Positions 54,212 to 63,031 of a stretch of 64,000 bases of DNA are shown here, piece after piece; positions within the stretch are counted from its first letter, which is position 1; every line of letters starts with the position of its first letter. The DNA comes from JBMNEH01 sp050948665 (GTDB lineage Bacteria > Bacillota > Clostridia > Christensenellales > UMGS416). The position numbers were made by a program, and so were the translations under genes. The notes below the pieces were generated by a model that was not told the DNA's origin, made no database searches, and saw only the letters and a program-made list of their open reading frames with translations. The stretch covers positions 1,426,001 to 1,490,000 of the forward strand of contig JBMNEH010000001.1 in the NCBI GenBank assembly GCA_050948665.1, given 5' to 3'.

Positions 54212-55582
54212 TGCTTCCCACCCTTCCAGACCTGCTTCTGCCATAGCAGAAAGATAGGTTTCCCATTTATCAAATTGATAAGCGCTTTCGTTTAAAATTC
54301 CATCCACCAACAGCTGCTCCTGCCTGATAAGAGCATTATTGTATACTCTCTCTCGTATAACAGCTTCCACGGTGCCCTCTGTTTGTATAAAAGGGCGTGG
54401 CAGTACGTCTGCAACAACATCATTATATTGACTGCGCTCCTCCCGAGATAGCCAGTAGGATTCGTCCGTATAAACGCCTGGATAATGCCAAGGTATCATG
54501 CCCTGCATTGTGGCTTGCCAGAGCCCTTCCGCCTCCATAGAGGGCGTTTTCTCTATTTTTCCAGCCTTACTGCGGAAATAGTGATAGTTCTCAATGCCAT
54601 ATTGCAATAATATGCGGCCTTCAGGGGAAAAAACATTGTCAAGCCAGGCATAAAGGAATGATCGGTTTGCACCCGCAGTTGGCATTGATATCCATCGTGA
54701 AGGTAATACATCTCCCCCCGATATCGCTCGTGCGTTTCCCCATTCAGGCGGCGATACCATTGAGTAGCCGGATTGCCAAAGAACATCCCACTCCTCTATT
54801 GGAGCTGCGGTTACGGTAATTGATCTCTCTCTGACAGCCGATCTCCAACCTTCTAATGTTTCAACAGTCTGCCTTTCATTAATGATACCCGCTGAAGACA
54901 TTTTAGCTAGTAAACCGCAGGCATTTTTCGCAGATTCGGTTACACTTCCCCGCACCGGCATCCCTTCCTCAAGGGTTAATGTCCAAAGTCCGCCGAACAA
55001 TGGCGTAAGCACCTCCATTAGTGCACTATTTCCTCCTGGGATAAGAAAGCCTCCCGCATCCAAGGTATCCCAAGCGGGTATAGTATTGCCGTCTTTCACA
55101 AACCATTGATATGCCACCTCCCGTTGACGGATACCTAACGGAACACAACTAATTCTTCCACTGGTGTCCACAGGAAGCACAAAATCTTCAGCAAATTTCC
55201 ACAGGTTTGGCGCTTCTTGTTCCAAAACGGACAAATCCGTAAGTCTCGAACGATAAGCATCAGCCATCACAGGTGAAATCTCTACAAGGTCATAGGCCTC
55301 ATTGCTTGTTAATATAACCCGCAACCGTTCCTCATATGTATATTCCGGTATGGTAAACAGATTCACAGTGACCCCTGTTTTTGCAGTCAAAACTTCCTGC
55401 ACAATATTACTCAAGGATGGGGCTTGTTCCCCCATCAACAATACCTTTATAGAGCCTTGAGCAGGGAGTTCTTCAATAATACTCGGCGTCGCTTCCACCA
55501 CGGTTTTCTGCTCGTTCAGCCTGCATCCGTTACAAGAAAGCGAAAACAGCACTACCAACAGCAGCAGCTTCCATCGTTTCAT
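54197..55582 (-). CDS. Extracellular solute-binding lipoprotein (ABC transporter type 1-like)
   Basis: 461 residues from the ATG at 55582 (AGGAGGG upstream). A signal peptide ends in a lipobox-like SLSC (or CNGC), so it is probably a lipoprotein. The periplasmic-binding-protein type fold shows in KVLLMGE, VNLFTIPEYTYEERL and YDLVEISP. No permease or ATPase genes are adjacent, so it is an orphan. The strong consensus promoter suggests high expression. It could bind sugars, but ligand identity is unknown. Confidence 0.82.
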   Translation of the reverse strand: MKRWKLLLLVVLFSLSCNGCRLNEQKTVVEATPSIIEELPAQGSIKVLLMGEQAPSLSNIVQEVLTAKTGVTVNLFTIPEYTYEERLRVILTSNEAYDLVEISPVMADAYRSRLTDLSVLEQEAPNLWKFAEDFVLPVDTSGRISCVPLGIRQREVAYQWFVKDGNTIPAWDTLDAGGFLIPGGNSALMEVLTPLFGGLWTLTLEEGMPVRGSVTESAKNACGLLAKMSSAGIINERQTVETLEGWRSAVRERSITVTAAPIEEWDVLWQSGYSMVSPPEWGNARAISGGDVLPSRWISMPTAGANRSFLYAWLDNVFSPEGRILLQYGIENYHYFRSKAGKIEKTPSMEAEGLWQATMQGMIPWHYPGVYTDESYWLSREERSQYNDVVADVLPRPFIQTEGTVEAVIRERVYNNALIRQEQLLVDGILNESAYQFDKWETYLSAMAEAGLEGWEALYTK

Positions 55583-55601
55583 AGCATACCCTCCTGTAAA
55601 A

Positions 55602-55629
55602 ATTATACCATATTGGGTTATCGTGTCAA
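55602..55629 (-). promoter_or_regulatory. Consensus promoter of the solute-binding protein gene
   Basis: Minus strand: perfect -35 TTGACA (55629-55624), 16-nt spacer, perfect -10 TATAAT (55607-55602), 20 nt before the start codon. It also rules out a longer upstream reading frame. Confidence 0.88.
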
Positions 55630-55639
55630 TGAACACCTG

Positions 55640-56190
55640 TTCTGCCTTTATTCCATATGTATTGTTTGTTGACTCGTAATTTACCAAATAAACCGGTTAA
55701 AAAACATGAACTCATTTATCTGTTTTTCATCGAAAGGATCTTTCTATTTCCGGTAAAATGATTCCCTTCATTCTTGTTTTGGGTCAGTCCTTATATGCTT
55801 TTATTGTTAATAGACTACCCCTAAATCCTCTTTTGTTATTAATTTCCTTGGTAATATCTCTTATCTCTTTTACTTGAAAACTGTTTGTTCGATAACAAAA
55901 TCTATAGACCCGCTTGGTAAGAGGACAAGCGTTCTGCAAGGATATCATTTAATACATCGTTCCAAATTTACAGATGGAATCCTCATCATGCTTAAGAAGA
56001 AGCATCTAATGCAGATTCCGCAAAGTAGACTGACGTTGTGCTTCTCAAAACGATGGCATTTGCATCTTATCTCGTGATCCTGGGTTAGCCAACAAACTGA
56101 GGGAAATATCGGCACACCAGCGAACCCTAAGGCTATCTTCTCCGAAAACAACCATATGCTCCTCCTTTCGTGCCTTTTTACTGCAGAAAG
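55640..56190. other. Gene-poor stretch before hom
   Basis: About 550 nt, AT-rich. No ORF with a ribosome binding site, tRNA or repeat is recognised. The hom promoter lies at its right end. Confidence 0.4.
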
Positions 56191-56194
56191 CACA

Positions 56195-56223
56195 TGACAA
56201 CAGAGGTTTTCTGTTGTATACTG
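56195..56223 (+). promoter_or_regulatory. Promoter of the threonine/homocysteine operon
   Basis: -35 ATGACA (56195-56200), 17-nt spacer, -10 TATACT (56218-56223). A 9-10 bp hairpin (TTGTTCTTC/GAAGAACAA, 56228-56253) sits at the very start of the transcript, 22 nt before hom. Confidence 0.7.
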
Positions 56224-56275
56224 TTTTTGTTCTTCTCCAAACCGAAGAACAAATATATATATTGGCGGATATAAA

Positions 56276-57553
56276 ATGAATCTGGCATTAGGGTTTTTAG
56301 GTCTTGGTAATATCGGATCCGGCGTATATCGTCTCCTCAAGTGCAACGCAGATAAGCTTCTGGAGCGGGAAGGACTGACAGTGGAGGTACATCGCTGCCT
56401 TGTGCGGGATCTATCAAAAAAACGAAATGCTGATATTGAGCCCTCACTCTTAACTACAGATCCCTATGTAATTCTAAATGACCCGGAAATAGATGCCGTT
56501 GTAGAGTTTATGGGTGGTATTGAGCCGGCTCGCACCTATATTCTTGCAGCGCTCCGGAACGGAAAAAGCGTAATTACCGCCAATAAAATGGTGCTTTCTG
56601 CCTGCTGGGATGAGTTGGATGCTGCTGCCAGGGAGGGTAATGCAGGTTTGTACTATGAGGCCTCCGTAGCAGGTGGAATTCCGGTTATCAATGTTTTGAA
56701 CCATTCCCTTCAAGCCAACCGAATCACTCAAGTGTTAGGTATTGTTAACGCTACTACCAATGCCATATTGACTGATATGACGGAAAAAGGCATGAATTAT
56801 GCCGCGGCTTTAGAGAGGGCGCAAAAAAACGGTTATGCCGAGCCGGATCCCACTATGGATGTTTCCGGTCAGGATGCCGCTCATAAGCTATCCATATTGT
56901 CTTCCCTGTGTTTTGATTGCAGAGTCAAAGCAGAAGATATATTCTGTCGAGGAATAACCGAAATTACCCCCGAAGACATTATCTTCGGCAGGAAACTGGG
57001 ACTAGTACCACGGTTGTTGGCAGTAGGGCGAAAGGATAATGACGGTTTGCAACTCCATGTGCATCCATCTTTTATTCCGGAATCACATCCCCTTGCCTCT
57101 GTCAGAGGATCTTTTAATGCAATCTTTCTGGAGGGTGATGCTATCGGTCAGGTGATGTTATATGGCCGAGGCGCAGGCGATATGCCCACTGCCAGCGCTA
57201 TGGTATCGGATATTGTTATGGCTGCTAAAAACCAAGGCAAACATGAGTATCCCGCCTTTATGCAGCGTCATTGTCCGCCGATTCTGAACAAAAACTGGAT
57301 TTCTGCTTTTTATCTGCATCTATTGGCTGAGGACACTCCCGGAACACTTGCTTCTATTGCCGGTGTGCTTGGTCGCCATGGAGTAAGCCTTGCAACGGTA
57401 CAGCAGGCTATTCCCGAAATAGGTGATGTACCCATTGTGATGATTACACATCCAGCACATCTATATAGTGTGGAACAGGCACTGAAGGAAATAAGCCAGC
57501 TTCGGGCAGTAAAGACAGTTGTAAATGCCATTCCTGTAGAACAGGAGGCATGA
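56276..57553 (+). CDS. hom: Homoserine dehydrogenase
   Basis: 425 residues. Nucleotide-binding LGLGNIGSGVYRLL at the N-terminus, catalytic-region GIVNATTNAILTDM and GYAEPDPTMDVSGQDAAHK, and a C-terminal ACT domain (TPGTLASIAGVLGRHG) for feedback by threonine. It reduces aspartate semialdehyde to homoserine. GGCGGA precedes the ATG. First gene of a six-to-seven-gene operon. Confidence 0.96.
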   Translation: MNLALGFLGLGNIGSGVYRLLKCNADKLLEREGLTVEVHRCLVRDLSKKRNADIEPSLLTTDPYVILNDPEIDAVVEFMGGIEPARTYILAALRNGKSVITANKMVLSACWDELDAAAREGNAGLYYEASVAGGIPVINVLNHSLQANRITQVLGIVNATTNAILTDMTEKGMNYAAALERAQKNGYAEPDPTMDVSGQDAAHKLSILSSLCFDCRVKAEDIFCRGITEITPEDIIFGRKLGLVPRLLAVGRKDNDGLQLHVHPSFIPESHPLASVRGSFNAIFLEGDAIGQVMLYGRGAGDMPTASAMVSDIVMAAKNQGKHEYPAFMQRHCPPILNKNWISAFYLHLLAEDTPGTLASIAGVLGRHGVSLATVQQAIPEIGDVPIVMITHPAHLYSVEQALKEISQLRAVKTVVNAIPVEQEA

Positions 57554-59023
57554 ATGCGTTATAAGAGCACACGTGGCAAAGCACCGGACGTGGATGCCTT
57601 CCAGGCATTGTTGTGCGGGCTCGCACCGGATGGTGGTTTATATATCCCCGAAAGCGTCCCCCGCTTCACAAAGAAGGAATTAGACGAATTTCTTCCACTT
57701 CAATATGATGCACTGGCATATGCGGTGCTATCCCCGTATTTCCCCATACCGGAAAAAATCTTTCGGCAGATTTTAGCTGAAGTTTATTCCCCGGGACGCT
57801 TTCTGTCCAGTAATCCTGCTCCTTTACATAATTGGGAAAAGGGTGCATGGGTTTTGTCATTAGATCAAGGCCCCACATTAGCATTCAAGGACATGGCGCT
57901 TCAGCTCCTTCCGAGACTCTTGACCTATGCATTATCCGCAACGGGAGAAAGTCGCAAGCTCCTAATATTAGCTGCAACCTCGGGAGACACCGGCAAAGCC
58001 GCTTTGGAGGGCTTCCGAGATATACCCTCAACTCGGGCAGCAGTTGTTTATCCAAGGGATGGAGTAAGCCTCTCACAAAAACGGCAGATGATTACGCAAG
58101 GCGGCAAAAACATTTGGGTCCGAGGTATTGAAGGCAACTTCGACGACGCCCAAGCGCAGGTAAAGCTTGCCATGACTGATTCGGATTTTCTTGCATCCGT
58201 TAAAGCACGGGGCTGGCTGCTTTCCAGTGCAAACTCAATTAATATCGGTCGTTTACTACCCCAGATTGTATATTATTTTCATGCATATCTTGCTTTAGTG
58301 CGGAAAAACATCATATCTATTGGGCAGGCGGTAAATTTTTGTGTGCCCACCGGTAACTTTGGTGATATTCTGGCAGGCTGGTTCGCCGCGCAAATGGGTA
58401 TTCCCATCGGTCGGCTGATATGCGCCTCCAACAGGAACCATGTTTTGACAGATTTTTTTTCAACAGGGAAATATGATGTTCGTCGCCCTTTCCATGCTAC
58501 CACCTCTCCTTCCATGGACATATTGGTATCCAGTAATTTGGAGAGACTGTTGACATTACTCTCTGAAAGTCCGGAGAGTGTGTCTATATGGATGTCTTCA
58601 CTATCGGAAAAAGGTTATTATGAAGTTCCCGAGTTGCTTCCGGAGCTTCGCAGATCTTTTTCCGCTGGATATGCTCAGGATGAGGCTGTAGCTACAGAAA
58701 TCCGGAGATCGTGGAAACAGAACAATTGCTTAATCGATCCGCATACAGCGGTTGGCTGTAGTGTATATCAAAGCTTGAGAGAAGACACACCAACAGTGAT
58801 TCTTGCCACTGCAAGTCCCTTTAAATTCAGCGGTACTGTGCTTTCTGCATTGCAACAACCTGTTCCTGAGGATGATGTGTTGGCAGCGAAAGAGCTCAGC
58901 TTATTCACTGGAATTTCTCTGCCGGAACCGATTCGGGATTTGGAGGATGCCCCAATCCTTCACAACGAAGTGATTCCACCTGAGTCTTTGCGCGAAGAAC
59001 TTCTTGCATGGCTGGAGGTATAG
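57554..59023 (+). CDS. thrC: Threonine synthase
   Basis: 489 residues, PLP enzyme converting O-phosphohomoserine to threonine. Starts MRYKSTRG as in the class I (long) enzyme; the PLP lysine is in LAFKDMALQLLP, with LAATSGDTGKAALEG behind it. Begins directly after hom (adjacent stop and start). Confidence 0.96.
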   Translation: MRYKSTRGKAPDVDAFQALLCGLAPDGGLYIPESVPRFTKKELDEFLPLQYDALAYAVLSPYFPIPEKIFRQILAEVYSPGRFLSSNPAPLHNWEKGAWVLSLDQGPTLAFKDMALQLLPRLLTYALSATGESRKLLILAATSGDTGKAALEGFRDIPSTRAAVVYPRDGVSLSQKRQMITQGGKNIWVRGIEGNFDDAQAQVKLAMTDSDFLASVKARGWLLSSANSINIGRLLPQIVYYFHAYLALVRKNIISIGQAVNFCVPTGNFGDILAGWFAAQMGIPIGRLICASNRNHVLTDFFSTGKYDVRRPFHATTSPSMDILVSSNLERLLTLLSESPESVSIWMSSLSEKGYYEVPELLPELRRSFSAGYAQDEAVATEIRRSWKQNNCLIDPHTAVGCSVYQSLREDTPTVILATASPFKFSGTVLSALQQPVPEDDVLAAKELSLFTGISLPEPIRDLEDAPILHNEVIPPESLREELLAWLEV

Positions 59024-59024
59024 T

Positions 59025-59897
59025 ATGTTAATCCGTGTTCCCGCAACTACCGCAAACCTCGGCCCCGGCTTTGACTCTCTCGGAATGGCTTTGCAGTTGT
59101 ATAATACGATGGAGATTACTGAATCCGACACGCTTATGCTTCCCCGTTATTCTGGTATGCAAGAGGAAGAGGTGCACCTAACCTACATGGCAATGCAGCG
59201 GGTATGGAAAGAGTTGGGAATACATGAAAAAACCATTAAATTATGTTCATGTGATAGGATTCCCATCGGAAAAGGCCTCGGCAGTTCTTCCGCTTGCATT
59301 GTAGCCGGCCTTTTGGCAGCAAACCGAATGGAAGGTGATCTTCTTCCGCTTGACCGATTGCTTGCATTGGCCGCGGACATGGAAGGGCATCCCGATAATG
59401 TTCTTCCTGCTCTTCTTGGCGGATTTACTGCCGGATACTGGGACGGAGAGATACTCCACTATCTACGATTTCCACCGCCTAAGGGCATACGAATAGTGAT
59501 GTATATTCCTGACTCCCCCCTGATGACTTCAGAAGCTCGCAGGGTGCTTCCAGACAGCTATTCCAGAAAAGACGCTGTATTTAATGTTGCACATGCTGCC
59601 ATGACTGCCGCGGCAATAGCCGGAGGCAAGCCAGAAGCCCTTGCGTTTACAATGAGTGATAGACTGCATCAGCCTTATCGAAAACCTCTTATACCCGGAT
59701 GGTATCCGCTGGAAAAGTTATTACGGGAAGCCGGAGCGTTAGCCATTTGCATCAGTGGTGCCGGTCCCTCCATGATGACACTTTGGCAGGAGGAGATTTA
59801 TGCACCTATGATCGTGCCTAAGGAAATTCCGGGCAACTGGAAAGCAGAGGAATATCAATGTGATATAGATGGGGCCATTTTTATCGATGAAAATTAA
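59025..59897 (+). CDS. thrB: Homoserine kinase
   Basis: 290 residues, GHMP kinase. The start MLIRVPATTANLGPGFDS and the ATP-loop PIGKGLGSSSA are typical. The ATG at 59025 is 1 nt after the thrC stop, with GGAGG just upstream; an earlier in-frame ATG lies inside thrC. It makes O-phosphohomoserine. Confidence 0.96.
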   Translation: MLIRVPATTANLGPGFDSLGMALQLYNTMEITESDTLMLPRYSGMQEEEVHLTYMAMQRVWKELGIHEKTIKLCSCDRIPIGKGLGSSSACIVAGLLAANRMEGDLLPLDRLLALAADMEGHPDNVLPALLGGFTAGYWDGEILHYLRFPPPKGIRIVMYIPDSPLMTSEARRVLPDSYSRKDAVFNVAHAAMTAAAIAGGKPEALAFTMSDRLHQPYRKPLIPGWYPLEKLLREAGALAICISGAGPSMMTLWQEEIYAPMIVPKEIPGNWKAEEYQCDIDGAIFIDEN

Positions 59898-59912
59898 TAT
59901 AGGAGAATAAGT

Positions 59913-61073
59913 ATGGAAAAAACCTTCGATGAAATCAACGAGAGAATCCAAAGCAAGCGCGCTGTGGTAATGACCGCAGAGGAGGTCGTCGCCTTGGTTA
60001 AGGAGGAGGGAGTTAGCTCTGCCGCCAAGAAGGTAGATGTTGTCACCTGTGCAACCTTTGGCGCTATGTGCTCTTCGGGTGCATTTCTGAACTTCGGGCA
60101 CGCCGATCCACCAATACGAATGGGGAAAATATTTTTGAATAATGTGCCCTGTAGCGGAGGTCTTGCAGCAGTGGACACTTACATCGGTGTCACGGAGCCA
60201 TCCCTGGATAACGGAATCACATACGGCGGGGCCCATGTCATAGAAGACTTAATTACCGGAAAGTCCGTATATCTTCATGCTGAGAGCTCCGGAACAGATT
60301 GTTACCCCCGGAAATCTATCGACACGCTGTTAACATTGGATGATATGAACCAGGCTTATCTCTATAACCCAAGAAATGCTTACCAGAATTATTCCGCTGC
60401 AATCAATATGACAAACTCCATCATACACACTTACATGGGAACATTGCTGCCCAATATGGGAAATGTAACCTATTCCACCTCAGGAGAGATGTCTCCCCTG
60501 CTTAAGGACCCCAAACTTCGGACGATCGGTGTGGGTACCCGAATTTTTCTAGGTGGCGCAGACGGTATGGTTGCTTGGGAGGGCACCCAATTTAAACGAA
60601 ATGTGGTAAAAGTGAATGACGGCATGGAATACAGCGGTGCGACGATAGCCGTTATCGGAGATATGAAAGAAATGAATCCCCGCTATATACGCGGTGCAAC
60701 CATTCAGGGATATGGTTGCACATTGTATGTCGGAATCGGTATACCGATTCCGGTACTGGATGAGGATTTAATGTATGATTTATCCCGTCCGAATGATGAG
60801 ATTTACACAACGCTGACGGACTATTCTACCGGGACACGGGAGCGTTCCAGTTTGGGAAAGTATAACTATGCTCAACTTCGCAGCGGAACCATCACATTCA
60901 AAGGAAAGAATATTCGTACCGCTCCACTTTCCAGTTTGTTTATGGCACGAGAAATTGCACTGCTGTTAAAAGACAAAATAAAAGGCGGCAGCTTCATTTT
61001 ACAGAAACCGATTCGTTCTTTCCCAGCACAGCAAATCATTAAACCTATAACAATGAGGGAGGTATCAAAATGA
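59913..61073 (+). CDS. Homocysteine biosynthesis protein (DUF39/HcyBio family)
   Basis: 386 residues. Family features are VDVVTCATFGAMCSSGAF, NNVPCSGGLAAVD and AESSGTDCYPRKS, placing cysteines at residues 46, 53, 80 and 130; several conserved Gly-rich blocks follow. In Methanosarcina the homologue (MA1821) is required with its ferredoxin partner for sulfide-dependent conversion of aspartate semialdehyde to homocysteine. Its position after hom-thrC-thrB, which share that intermediate, fits the same role here. AGGAG precedes the ATG. Confidence 0.85.
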   Translation: MEKTFDEINERIQSKRAVVMTAEEVVALVKEEGVSSAAKKVDVVTCATFGAMCSSGAFLNFGHADPPIRMGKIFLNNVPCSGGLAAVDTYIGVTEPSLDNGITYGGAHVIEDLITGKSVYLHAESSGTDCYPRKSIDTLLTLDDMNQAYLYNPRNAYQNYSAAINMTNSIIHTYMGTLLPNMGNVTYSTSGEMSPLLKDPKLRTIGVGTRIFLGGADGMVAWEGTQFKRNVVKVNDGMEYSGATIAVIGDMKEMNPRYIRGATIQGYGCTLYVGIGIPIPVLDEDLMYDLSRPNDEIYTTLTDYSTGTRERSSLGKYNYAQLRSGTITFKGKNIRTAPLSSLFMAREIALLLKDKIKGGSFILQKPIRSFPAQQIIKPITMREVSK

Positions 61074-61486
61074 TTTCCGTGAAAGCTCGCTTTATTTTTC
61101 CGGGAGATACCGCATCCCAGCCACTCACCACCAATCTTGTTTCTGTTTACGGGCTGGAGTTTAATATTCTTCAGGCTCGTATCGAACCTGGCCGTTCCGG
61201 GCAGTTGGTTGCGGAGCTTACCGGAGACCAGGAAAGTATTAATAAGGGGCTTGCATATGTCTCAGATAAAGGGATAACTGTTCAGATTCTGTCTAATACC
61301 ATTGTTTGGGATGAATCCTCCTGTGTCAGTTGCGGCTCCTGTACCTCTGTTTGTGCAAGTGGAGCACTGCATCTGGACGCTCATGATAAACTGGCCTTTG
61401 ATCATAATAAATGCATTGTCTGTCAGATGTGTATCCGCTGTTGCCCGATGAAAGTATTACGGTTGGGCTATAATGAAAACGAATAA
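61070..61486 (+). CDS. NIL domain plus 2x4Fe-4S ferredoxin protein (partner of DUF39)
   Basis: 138 residues. An N-terminal NIL (substrate-binding-like) domain of about 75 residues is followed by two ferredoxin CxxCxxCxxxC motifs (CVSCGSCTSVC and CIVCQMCIRCC). It is the counterpart of MA1822, the second protein of the methanogen homocysteine system, probably supplying electrons. Its ATG overlaps the DUF39 stop by 4 nt, a tight coupling. GGGAGG precedes the ATG. Confidence 0.88.
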   Translation: MISVKARFIFPGDTASQPLTTNLVSVYGLEFNILQARIEPGRSGQLVAELTGDQESINKGLAYVSDKGITVQILSNTIVWDESSCVSCGSCTSVCASGALHLDAHDKLAFDHNKCIVCQMCIRCCPMKVLRLGYNENE

Positions 61487-62201
61487 CTACCAAAAACGGC
61501 ACTATCGTCAATGCTATGAAGCGGATGACCTGTTTTATTTCCGAGTTTCAGAGAAGCAGAGCGATCTTTACATTGGGGCAGAGAAACCCCTGCAGACAGT
61601 TGCGCTGGAAGCTCTCAGGGAGATTCGCACACAGGTAGAGATAGCTGTAGCAACCTTCCCTGCCTTTGCTACGTCTTTGGTGCCTCTGCCCCCGCAAAGA
61701 GAGGCAGGACCTGTGGTCATGGATATGTATGTCGCTTCCGGAAAATGCCAGGTAGGCCCTATGGCGGCTGTAGCCGGTGCTATCGCACAGGCGGTTGGGC
61801 GTGCTCTTCGTAAATATTCAAGACAAGTCATCGTAGAAAACGGCGGCGATGTTTATATGTACACAGATACGAACCGGAGCATTGGTGTATATGCCGGGGA
61901 ATCGCCGTTTACGGGACTTATTGCAGTGCAGATCCCCCCCGGGGAATGGGGTATTTGTACCTCCTCGGGTAGAATAGGCCCATCCTTTTCCTTTGGCAAA
62001 GCCCATGCGGCCATGGTTCTATCTCACGATGCTACCTTTGCAGATGCAGCAGCAACTGCTTTAGGGAACCTCATACATACTTGCAATGATTTAGATAAAG
62101 GCGTTAGCCGAATTATGACCCTTCCGGATTCTGTCGGTGCGCTGGCGATCATAGATGACAGGATCGCAGTTTCAGGACAAATAACCCTTACTTCACTATA
62201 G
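61473..62201 (+). CDS. UPF0280/COG2122 family protein (ApbE-like)
   Basis: 242 residues. ApbE-like family with KCQVGPMAAVAGAIAQAVG, IVENGGDVYMY and GICTSSGRIGPSFSFGKA. COG2122 has been tied to sulfur assimilation/homocysteine formation in methanogens, where it co-occurs with DUF39 and NIL-ferredoxin proteins; its direct reaction is not settled. Overlaps the preceding gene by 14 nt, with a weak GGTTGG ribosome site. Together these three genes extend the hom-thrC-thrB operon. Confidence 0.85.
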   Translation: MKTNNYQKRHYRQCYEADDLFYFRVSEKQSDLYIGAEKPLQTVALEALREIRTQVEIAVATFPAFATSLVPLPPQREAGPVVMDMYVASGKCQVGPMAAVAGAIAQAVGRALRKYSRQVIVENGGDVYMYTDTNRSIGVYAGESPFTGLIAVQIPPGEWGICTSSGRIGPSFSFGKAHAAMVLSHDATFADAAATALGNLIHTCNDLDKGVSRIMTLPDSVGALAIIDDRIAVSGQITLTSL

Positions 62202-62210
62202 GAGTTTAAT

Positions 62211-62879
62211 ATGCCAAGAATTACTCTCCCCATATGGGTTTTCATCGTGATAGTTGTCTTTAGCACCTGTATTCTGTTGCTTTTCATTGCAGGGATTTCA
62301 GATTTGTGGACATGGATCTTTGATTGTATGCTACTCGGAATAGCAGCTTTCTTGTTGCTCTTATTACGGTTTCAAAAACCGGAAGTGTTGCGCCGGACTA
62401 TGCCGTCTCCGACGGATTTCCCAGGATATCAATCCTACTGGGTATCAATTCTAATACTCGCAGCAGTAACAGCCGGACTGTCTGTATATGACGCTCAACA
62501 CACCCTTCTTCCTCCCATGCCTGACTTCTTTTCCTATATAGGTATGCTGTTGATATTCTGCGGCGGAATACTGATATTCCAAACAAGCAGCGCTACTCCT
62601 CCTCATTGCCAGCATTACTATGGGGAGAACAATCCGAATCATGAAGCTACGGGTGTATATCACCTTATCAGATTTCCCGCTCAACTTTCCGCTCTTCTGA
62701 TTACTGTCGGTATATCCATCTACTTCATGTCTCTGGCGGGCTTGGTTCCAGCACTTGCACAATTGTTTGTCTTGATTTCGTTTATTCGCAGCCAAGAGGA
62801 GTTTCGTTTTACCGAATATGATTGGTTCTTCGATTATTGTAAAAAAGTCCCCTTTCGTCTTGTTCCTTTTATTTGGTAA
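62211..62879 (+). CDS. Membrane protein of the isoprenylcysteine carboxyl methyltransferase (ICMT/PEMT)-like fold, divergent
   Basis: 222 residues with about five transmembrane helices. The C-terminal end matches ICMT-like methyltransferases: EATGVYHLIRFPAQLSALL (family RHP), IRSQEEFRFTEYDWFFDYCKKVPFRLVPFIW. The usual RHP histidine is Phe here, so SAM-dependent methyl transfer may be lost or altered. Last gene of the operon, AGGAG before the ATG. Function unknown. Confidence 0.6.
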   Translation: MPRITLPIWVFIVIVVFSTCILLLFIAGISDLWTWIFDCMLLGIAAFLLLLLRFQKPEVLRRTMPSPTDFPGYQSYWVSILILAAVTAGLSVYDAQHTLLPPMPDFFSYIGMLLIFCGGILIFQTSSATPPHCQHYYGENNPNHEATGVYHLIRFPAQLSALLITVGISIYFMSLAGLVPALAQLFVLISFIRSQEEFRFTEYDWFFDYCKKVPFRLVPFIW

Positions 62880-62880
62880 T

Positions 62881-62908
62881 TTGCAAATACAACCTAATGT
62901 GATATAAT
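62881..62908 (+). promoter_or_regulatory. Promoter of the panT-coaX unit
   Basis: -35 TTGCAA (62881-62886), 16-nt spacer, extended -10 TGA-TATAAT (62903-62908). Confidence 0.75.
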
Positions 62909-62914
62909 ATACGC

Positions 62915-63031
62915 ACATAACTGTAATTGCTGGAAGCCGGACCGAAAGGCCGCCATTCCCCAAAAGGTCAGTTACAGATTTGAAGGCGACGTATGATATC
63001 CCTGTAAGGGAGTCGGAACGGAGGTATAATT
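62915..63031 (+). ncRNA. Structured 5' leader of panT, candidate riboswitch
   Basis: About 117 nt between the promoter and the start codon. Helices visible: a hairpin GGAA..CGG-A-CC-GAAA-GG-CCG..TTCC (62932-62959) with a bulged A and GNRA loop; two alternative closing stems, TAACTG/CAGTTA (62918-62923 with 62969-62974) and CTGTAA/TTACAG (62921-62926 with 62972-62977), which exclude each other; and CGAC-TCCCT-GTA-AGGGA-GTCG (62987-63015) just before the CGGAGG ribosome site. It matches no riboswitch consensus I know; the downstream genes suggest a pantothenate or coenzyme A signal. Confidence 0.5.

Noticed and set aside
53410..56140. Peptides GNIGVP (53.4 kb) and GNIGTP (56.1 kb) as evidence for a repeated element
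   Set aside because: Only about 11 nt are shared and the flanks do not match.
8402..62952. A 16-nt identical stretch shared by the tRNA-Arg anticodon region (8402-8417) and the panT leader hairpin (62937-62952)
   Set aside because: About one 16-mer match is expected by chance in 64 kb, and both are GC-rich hairpins with a GAAA turn; the secondary contexts differ.
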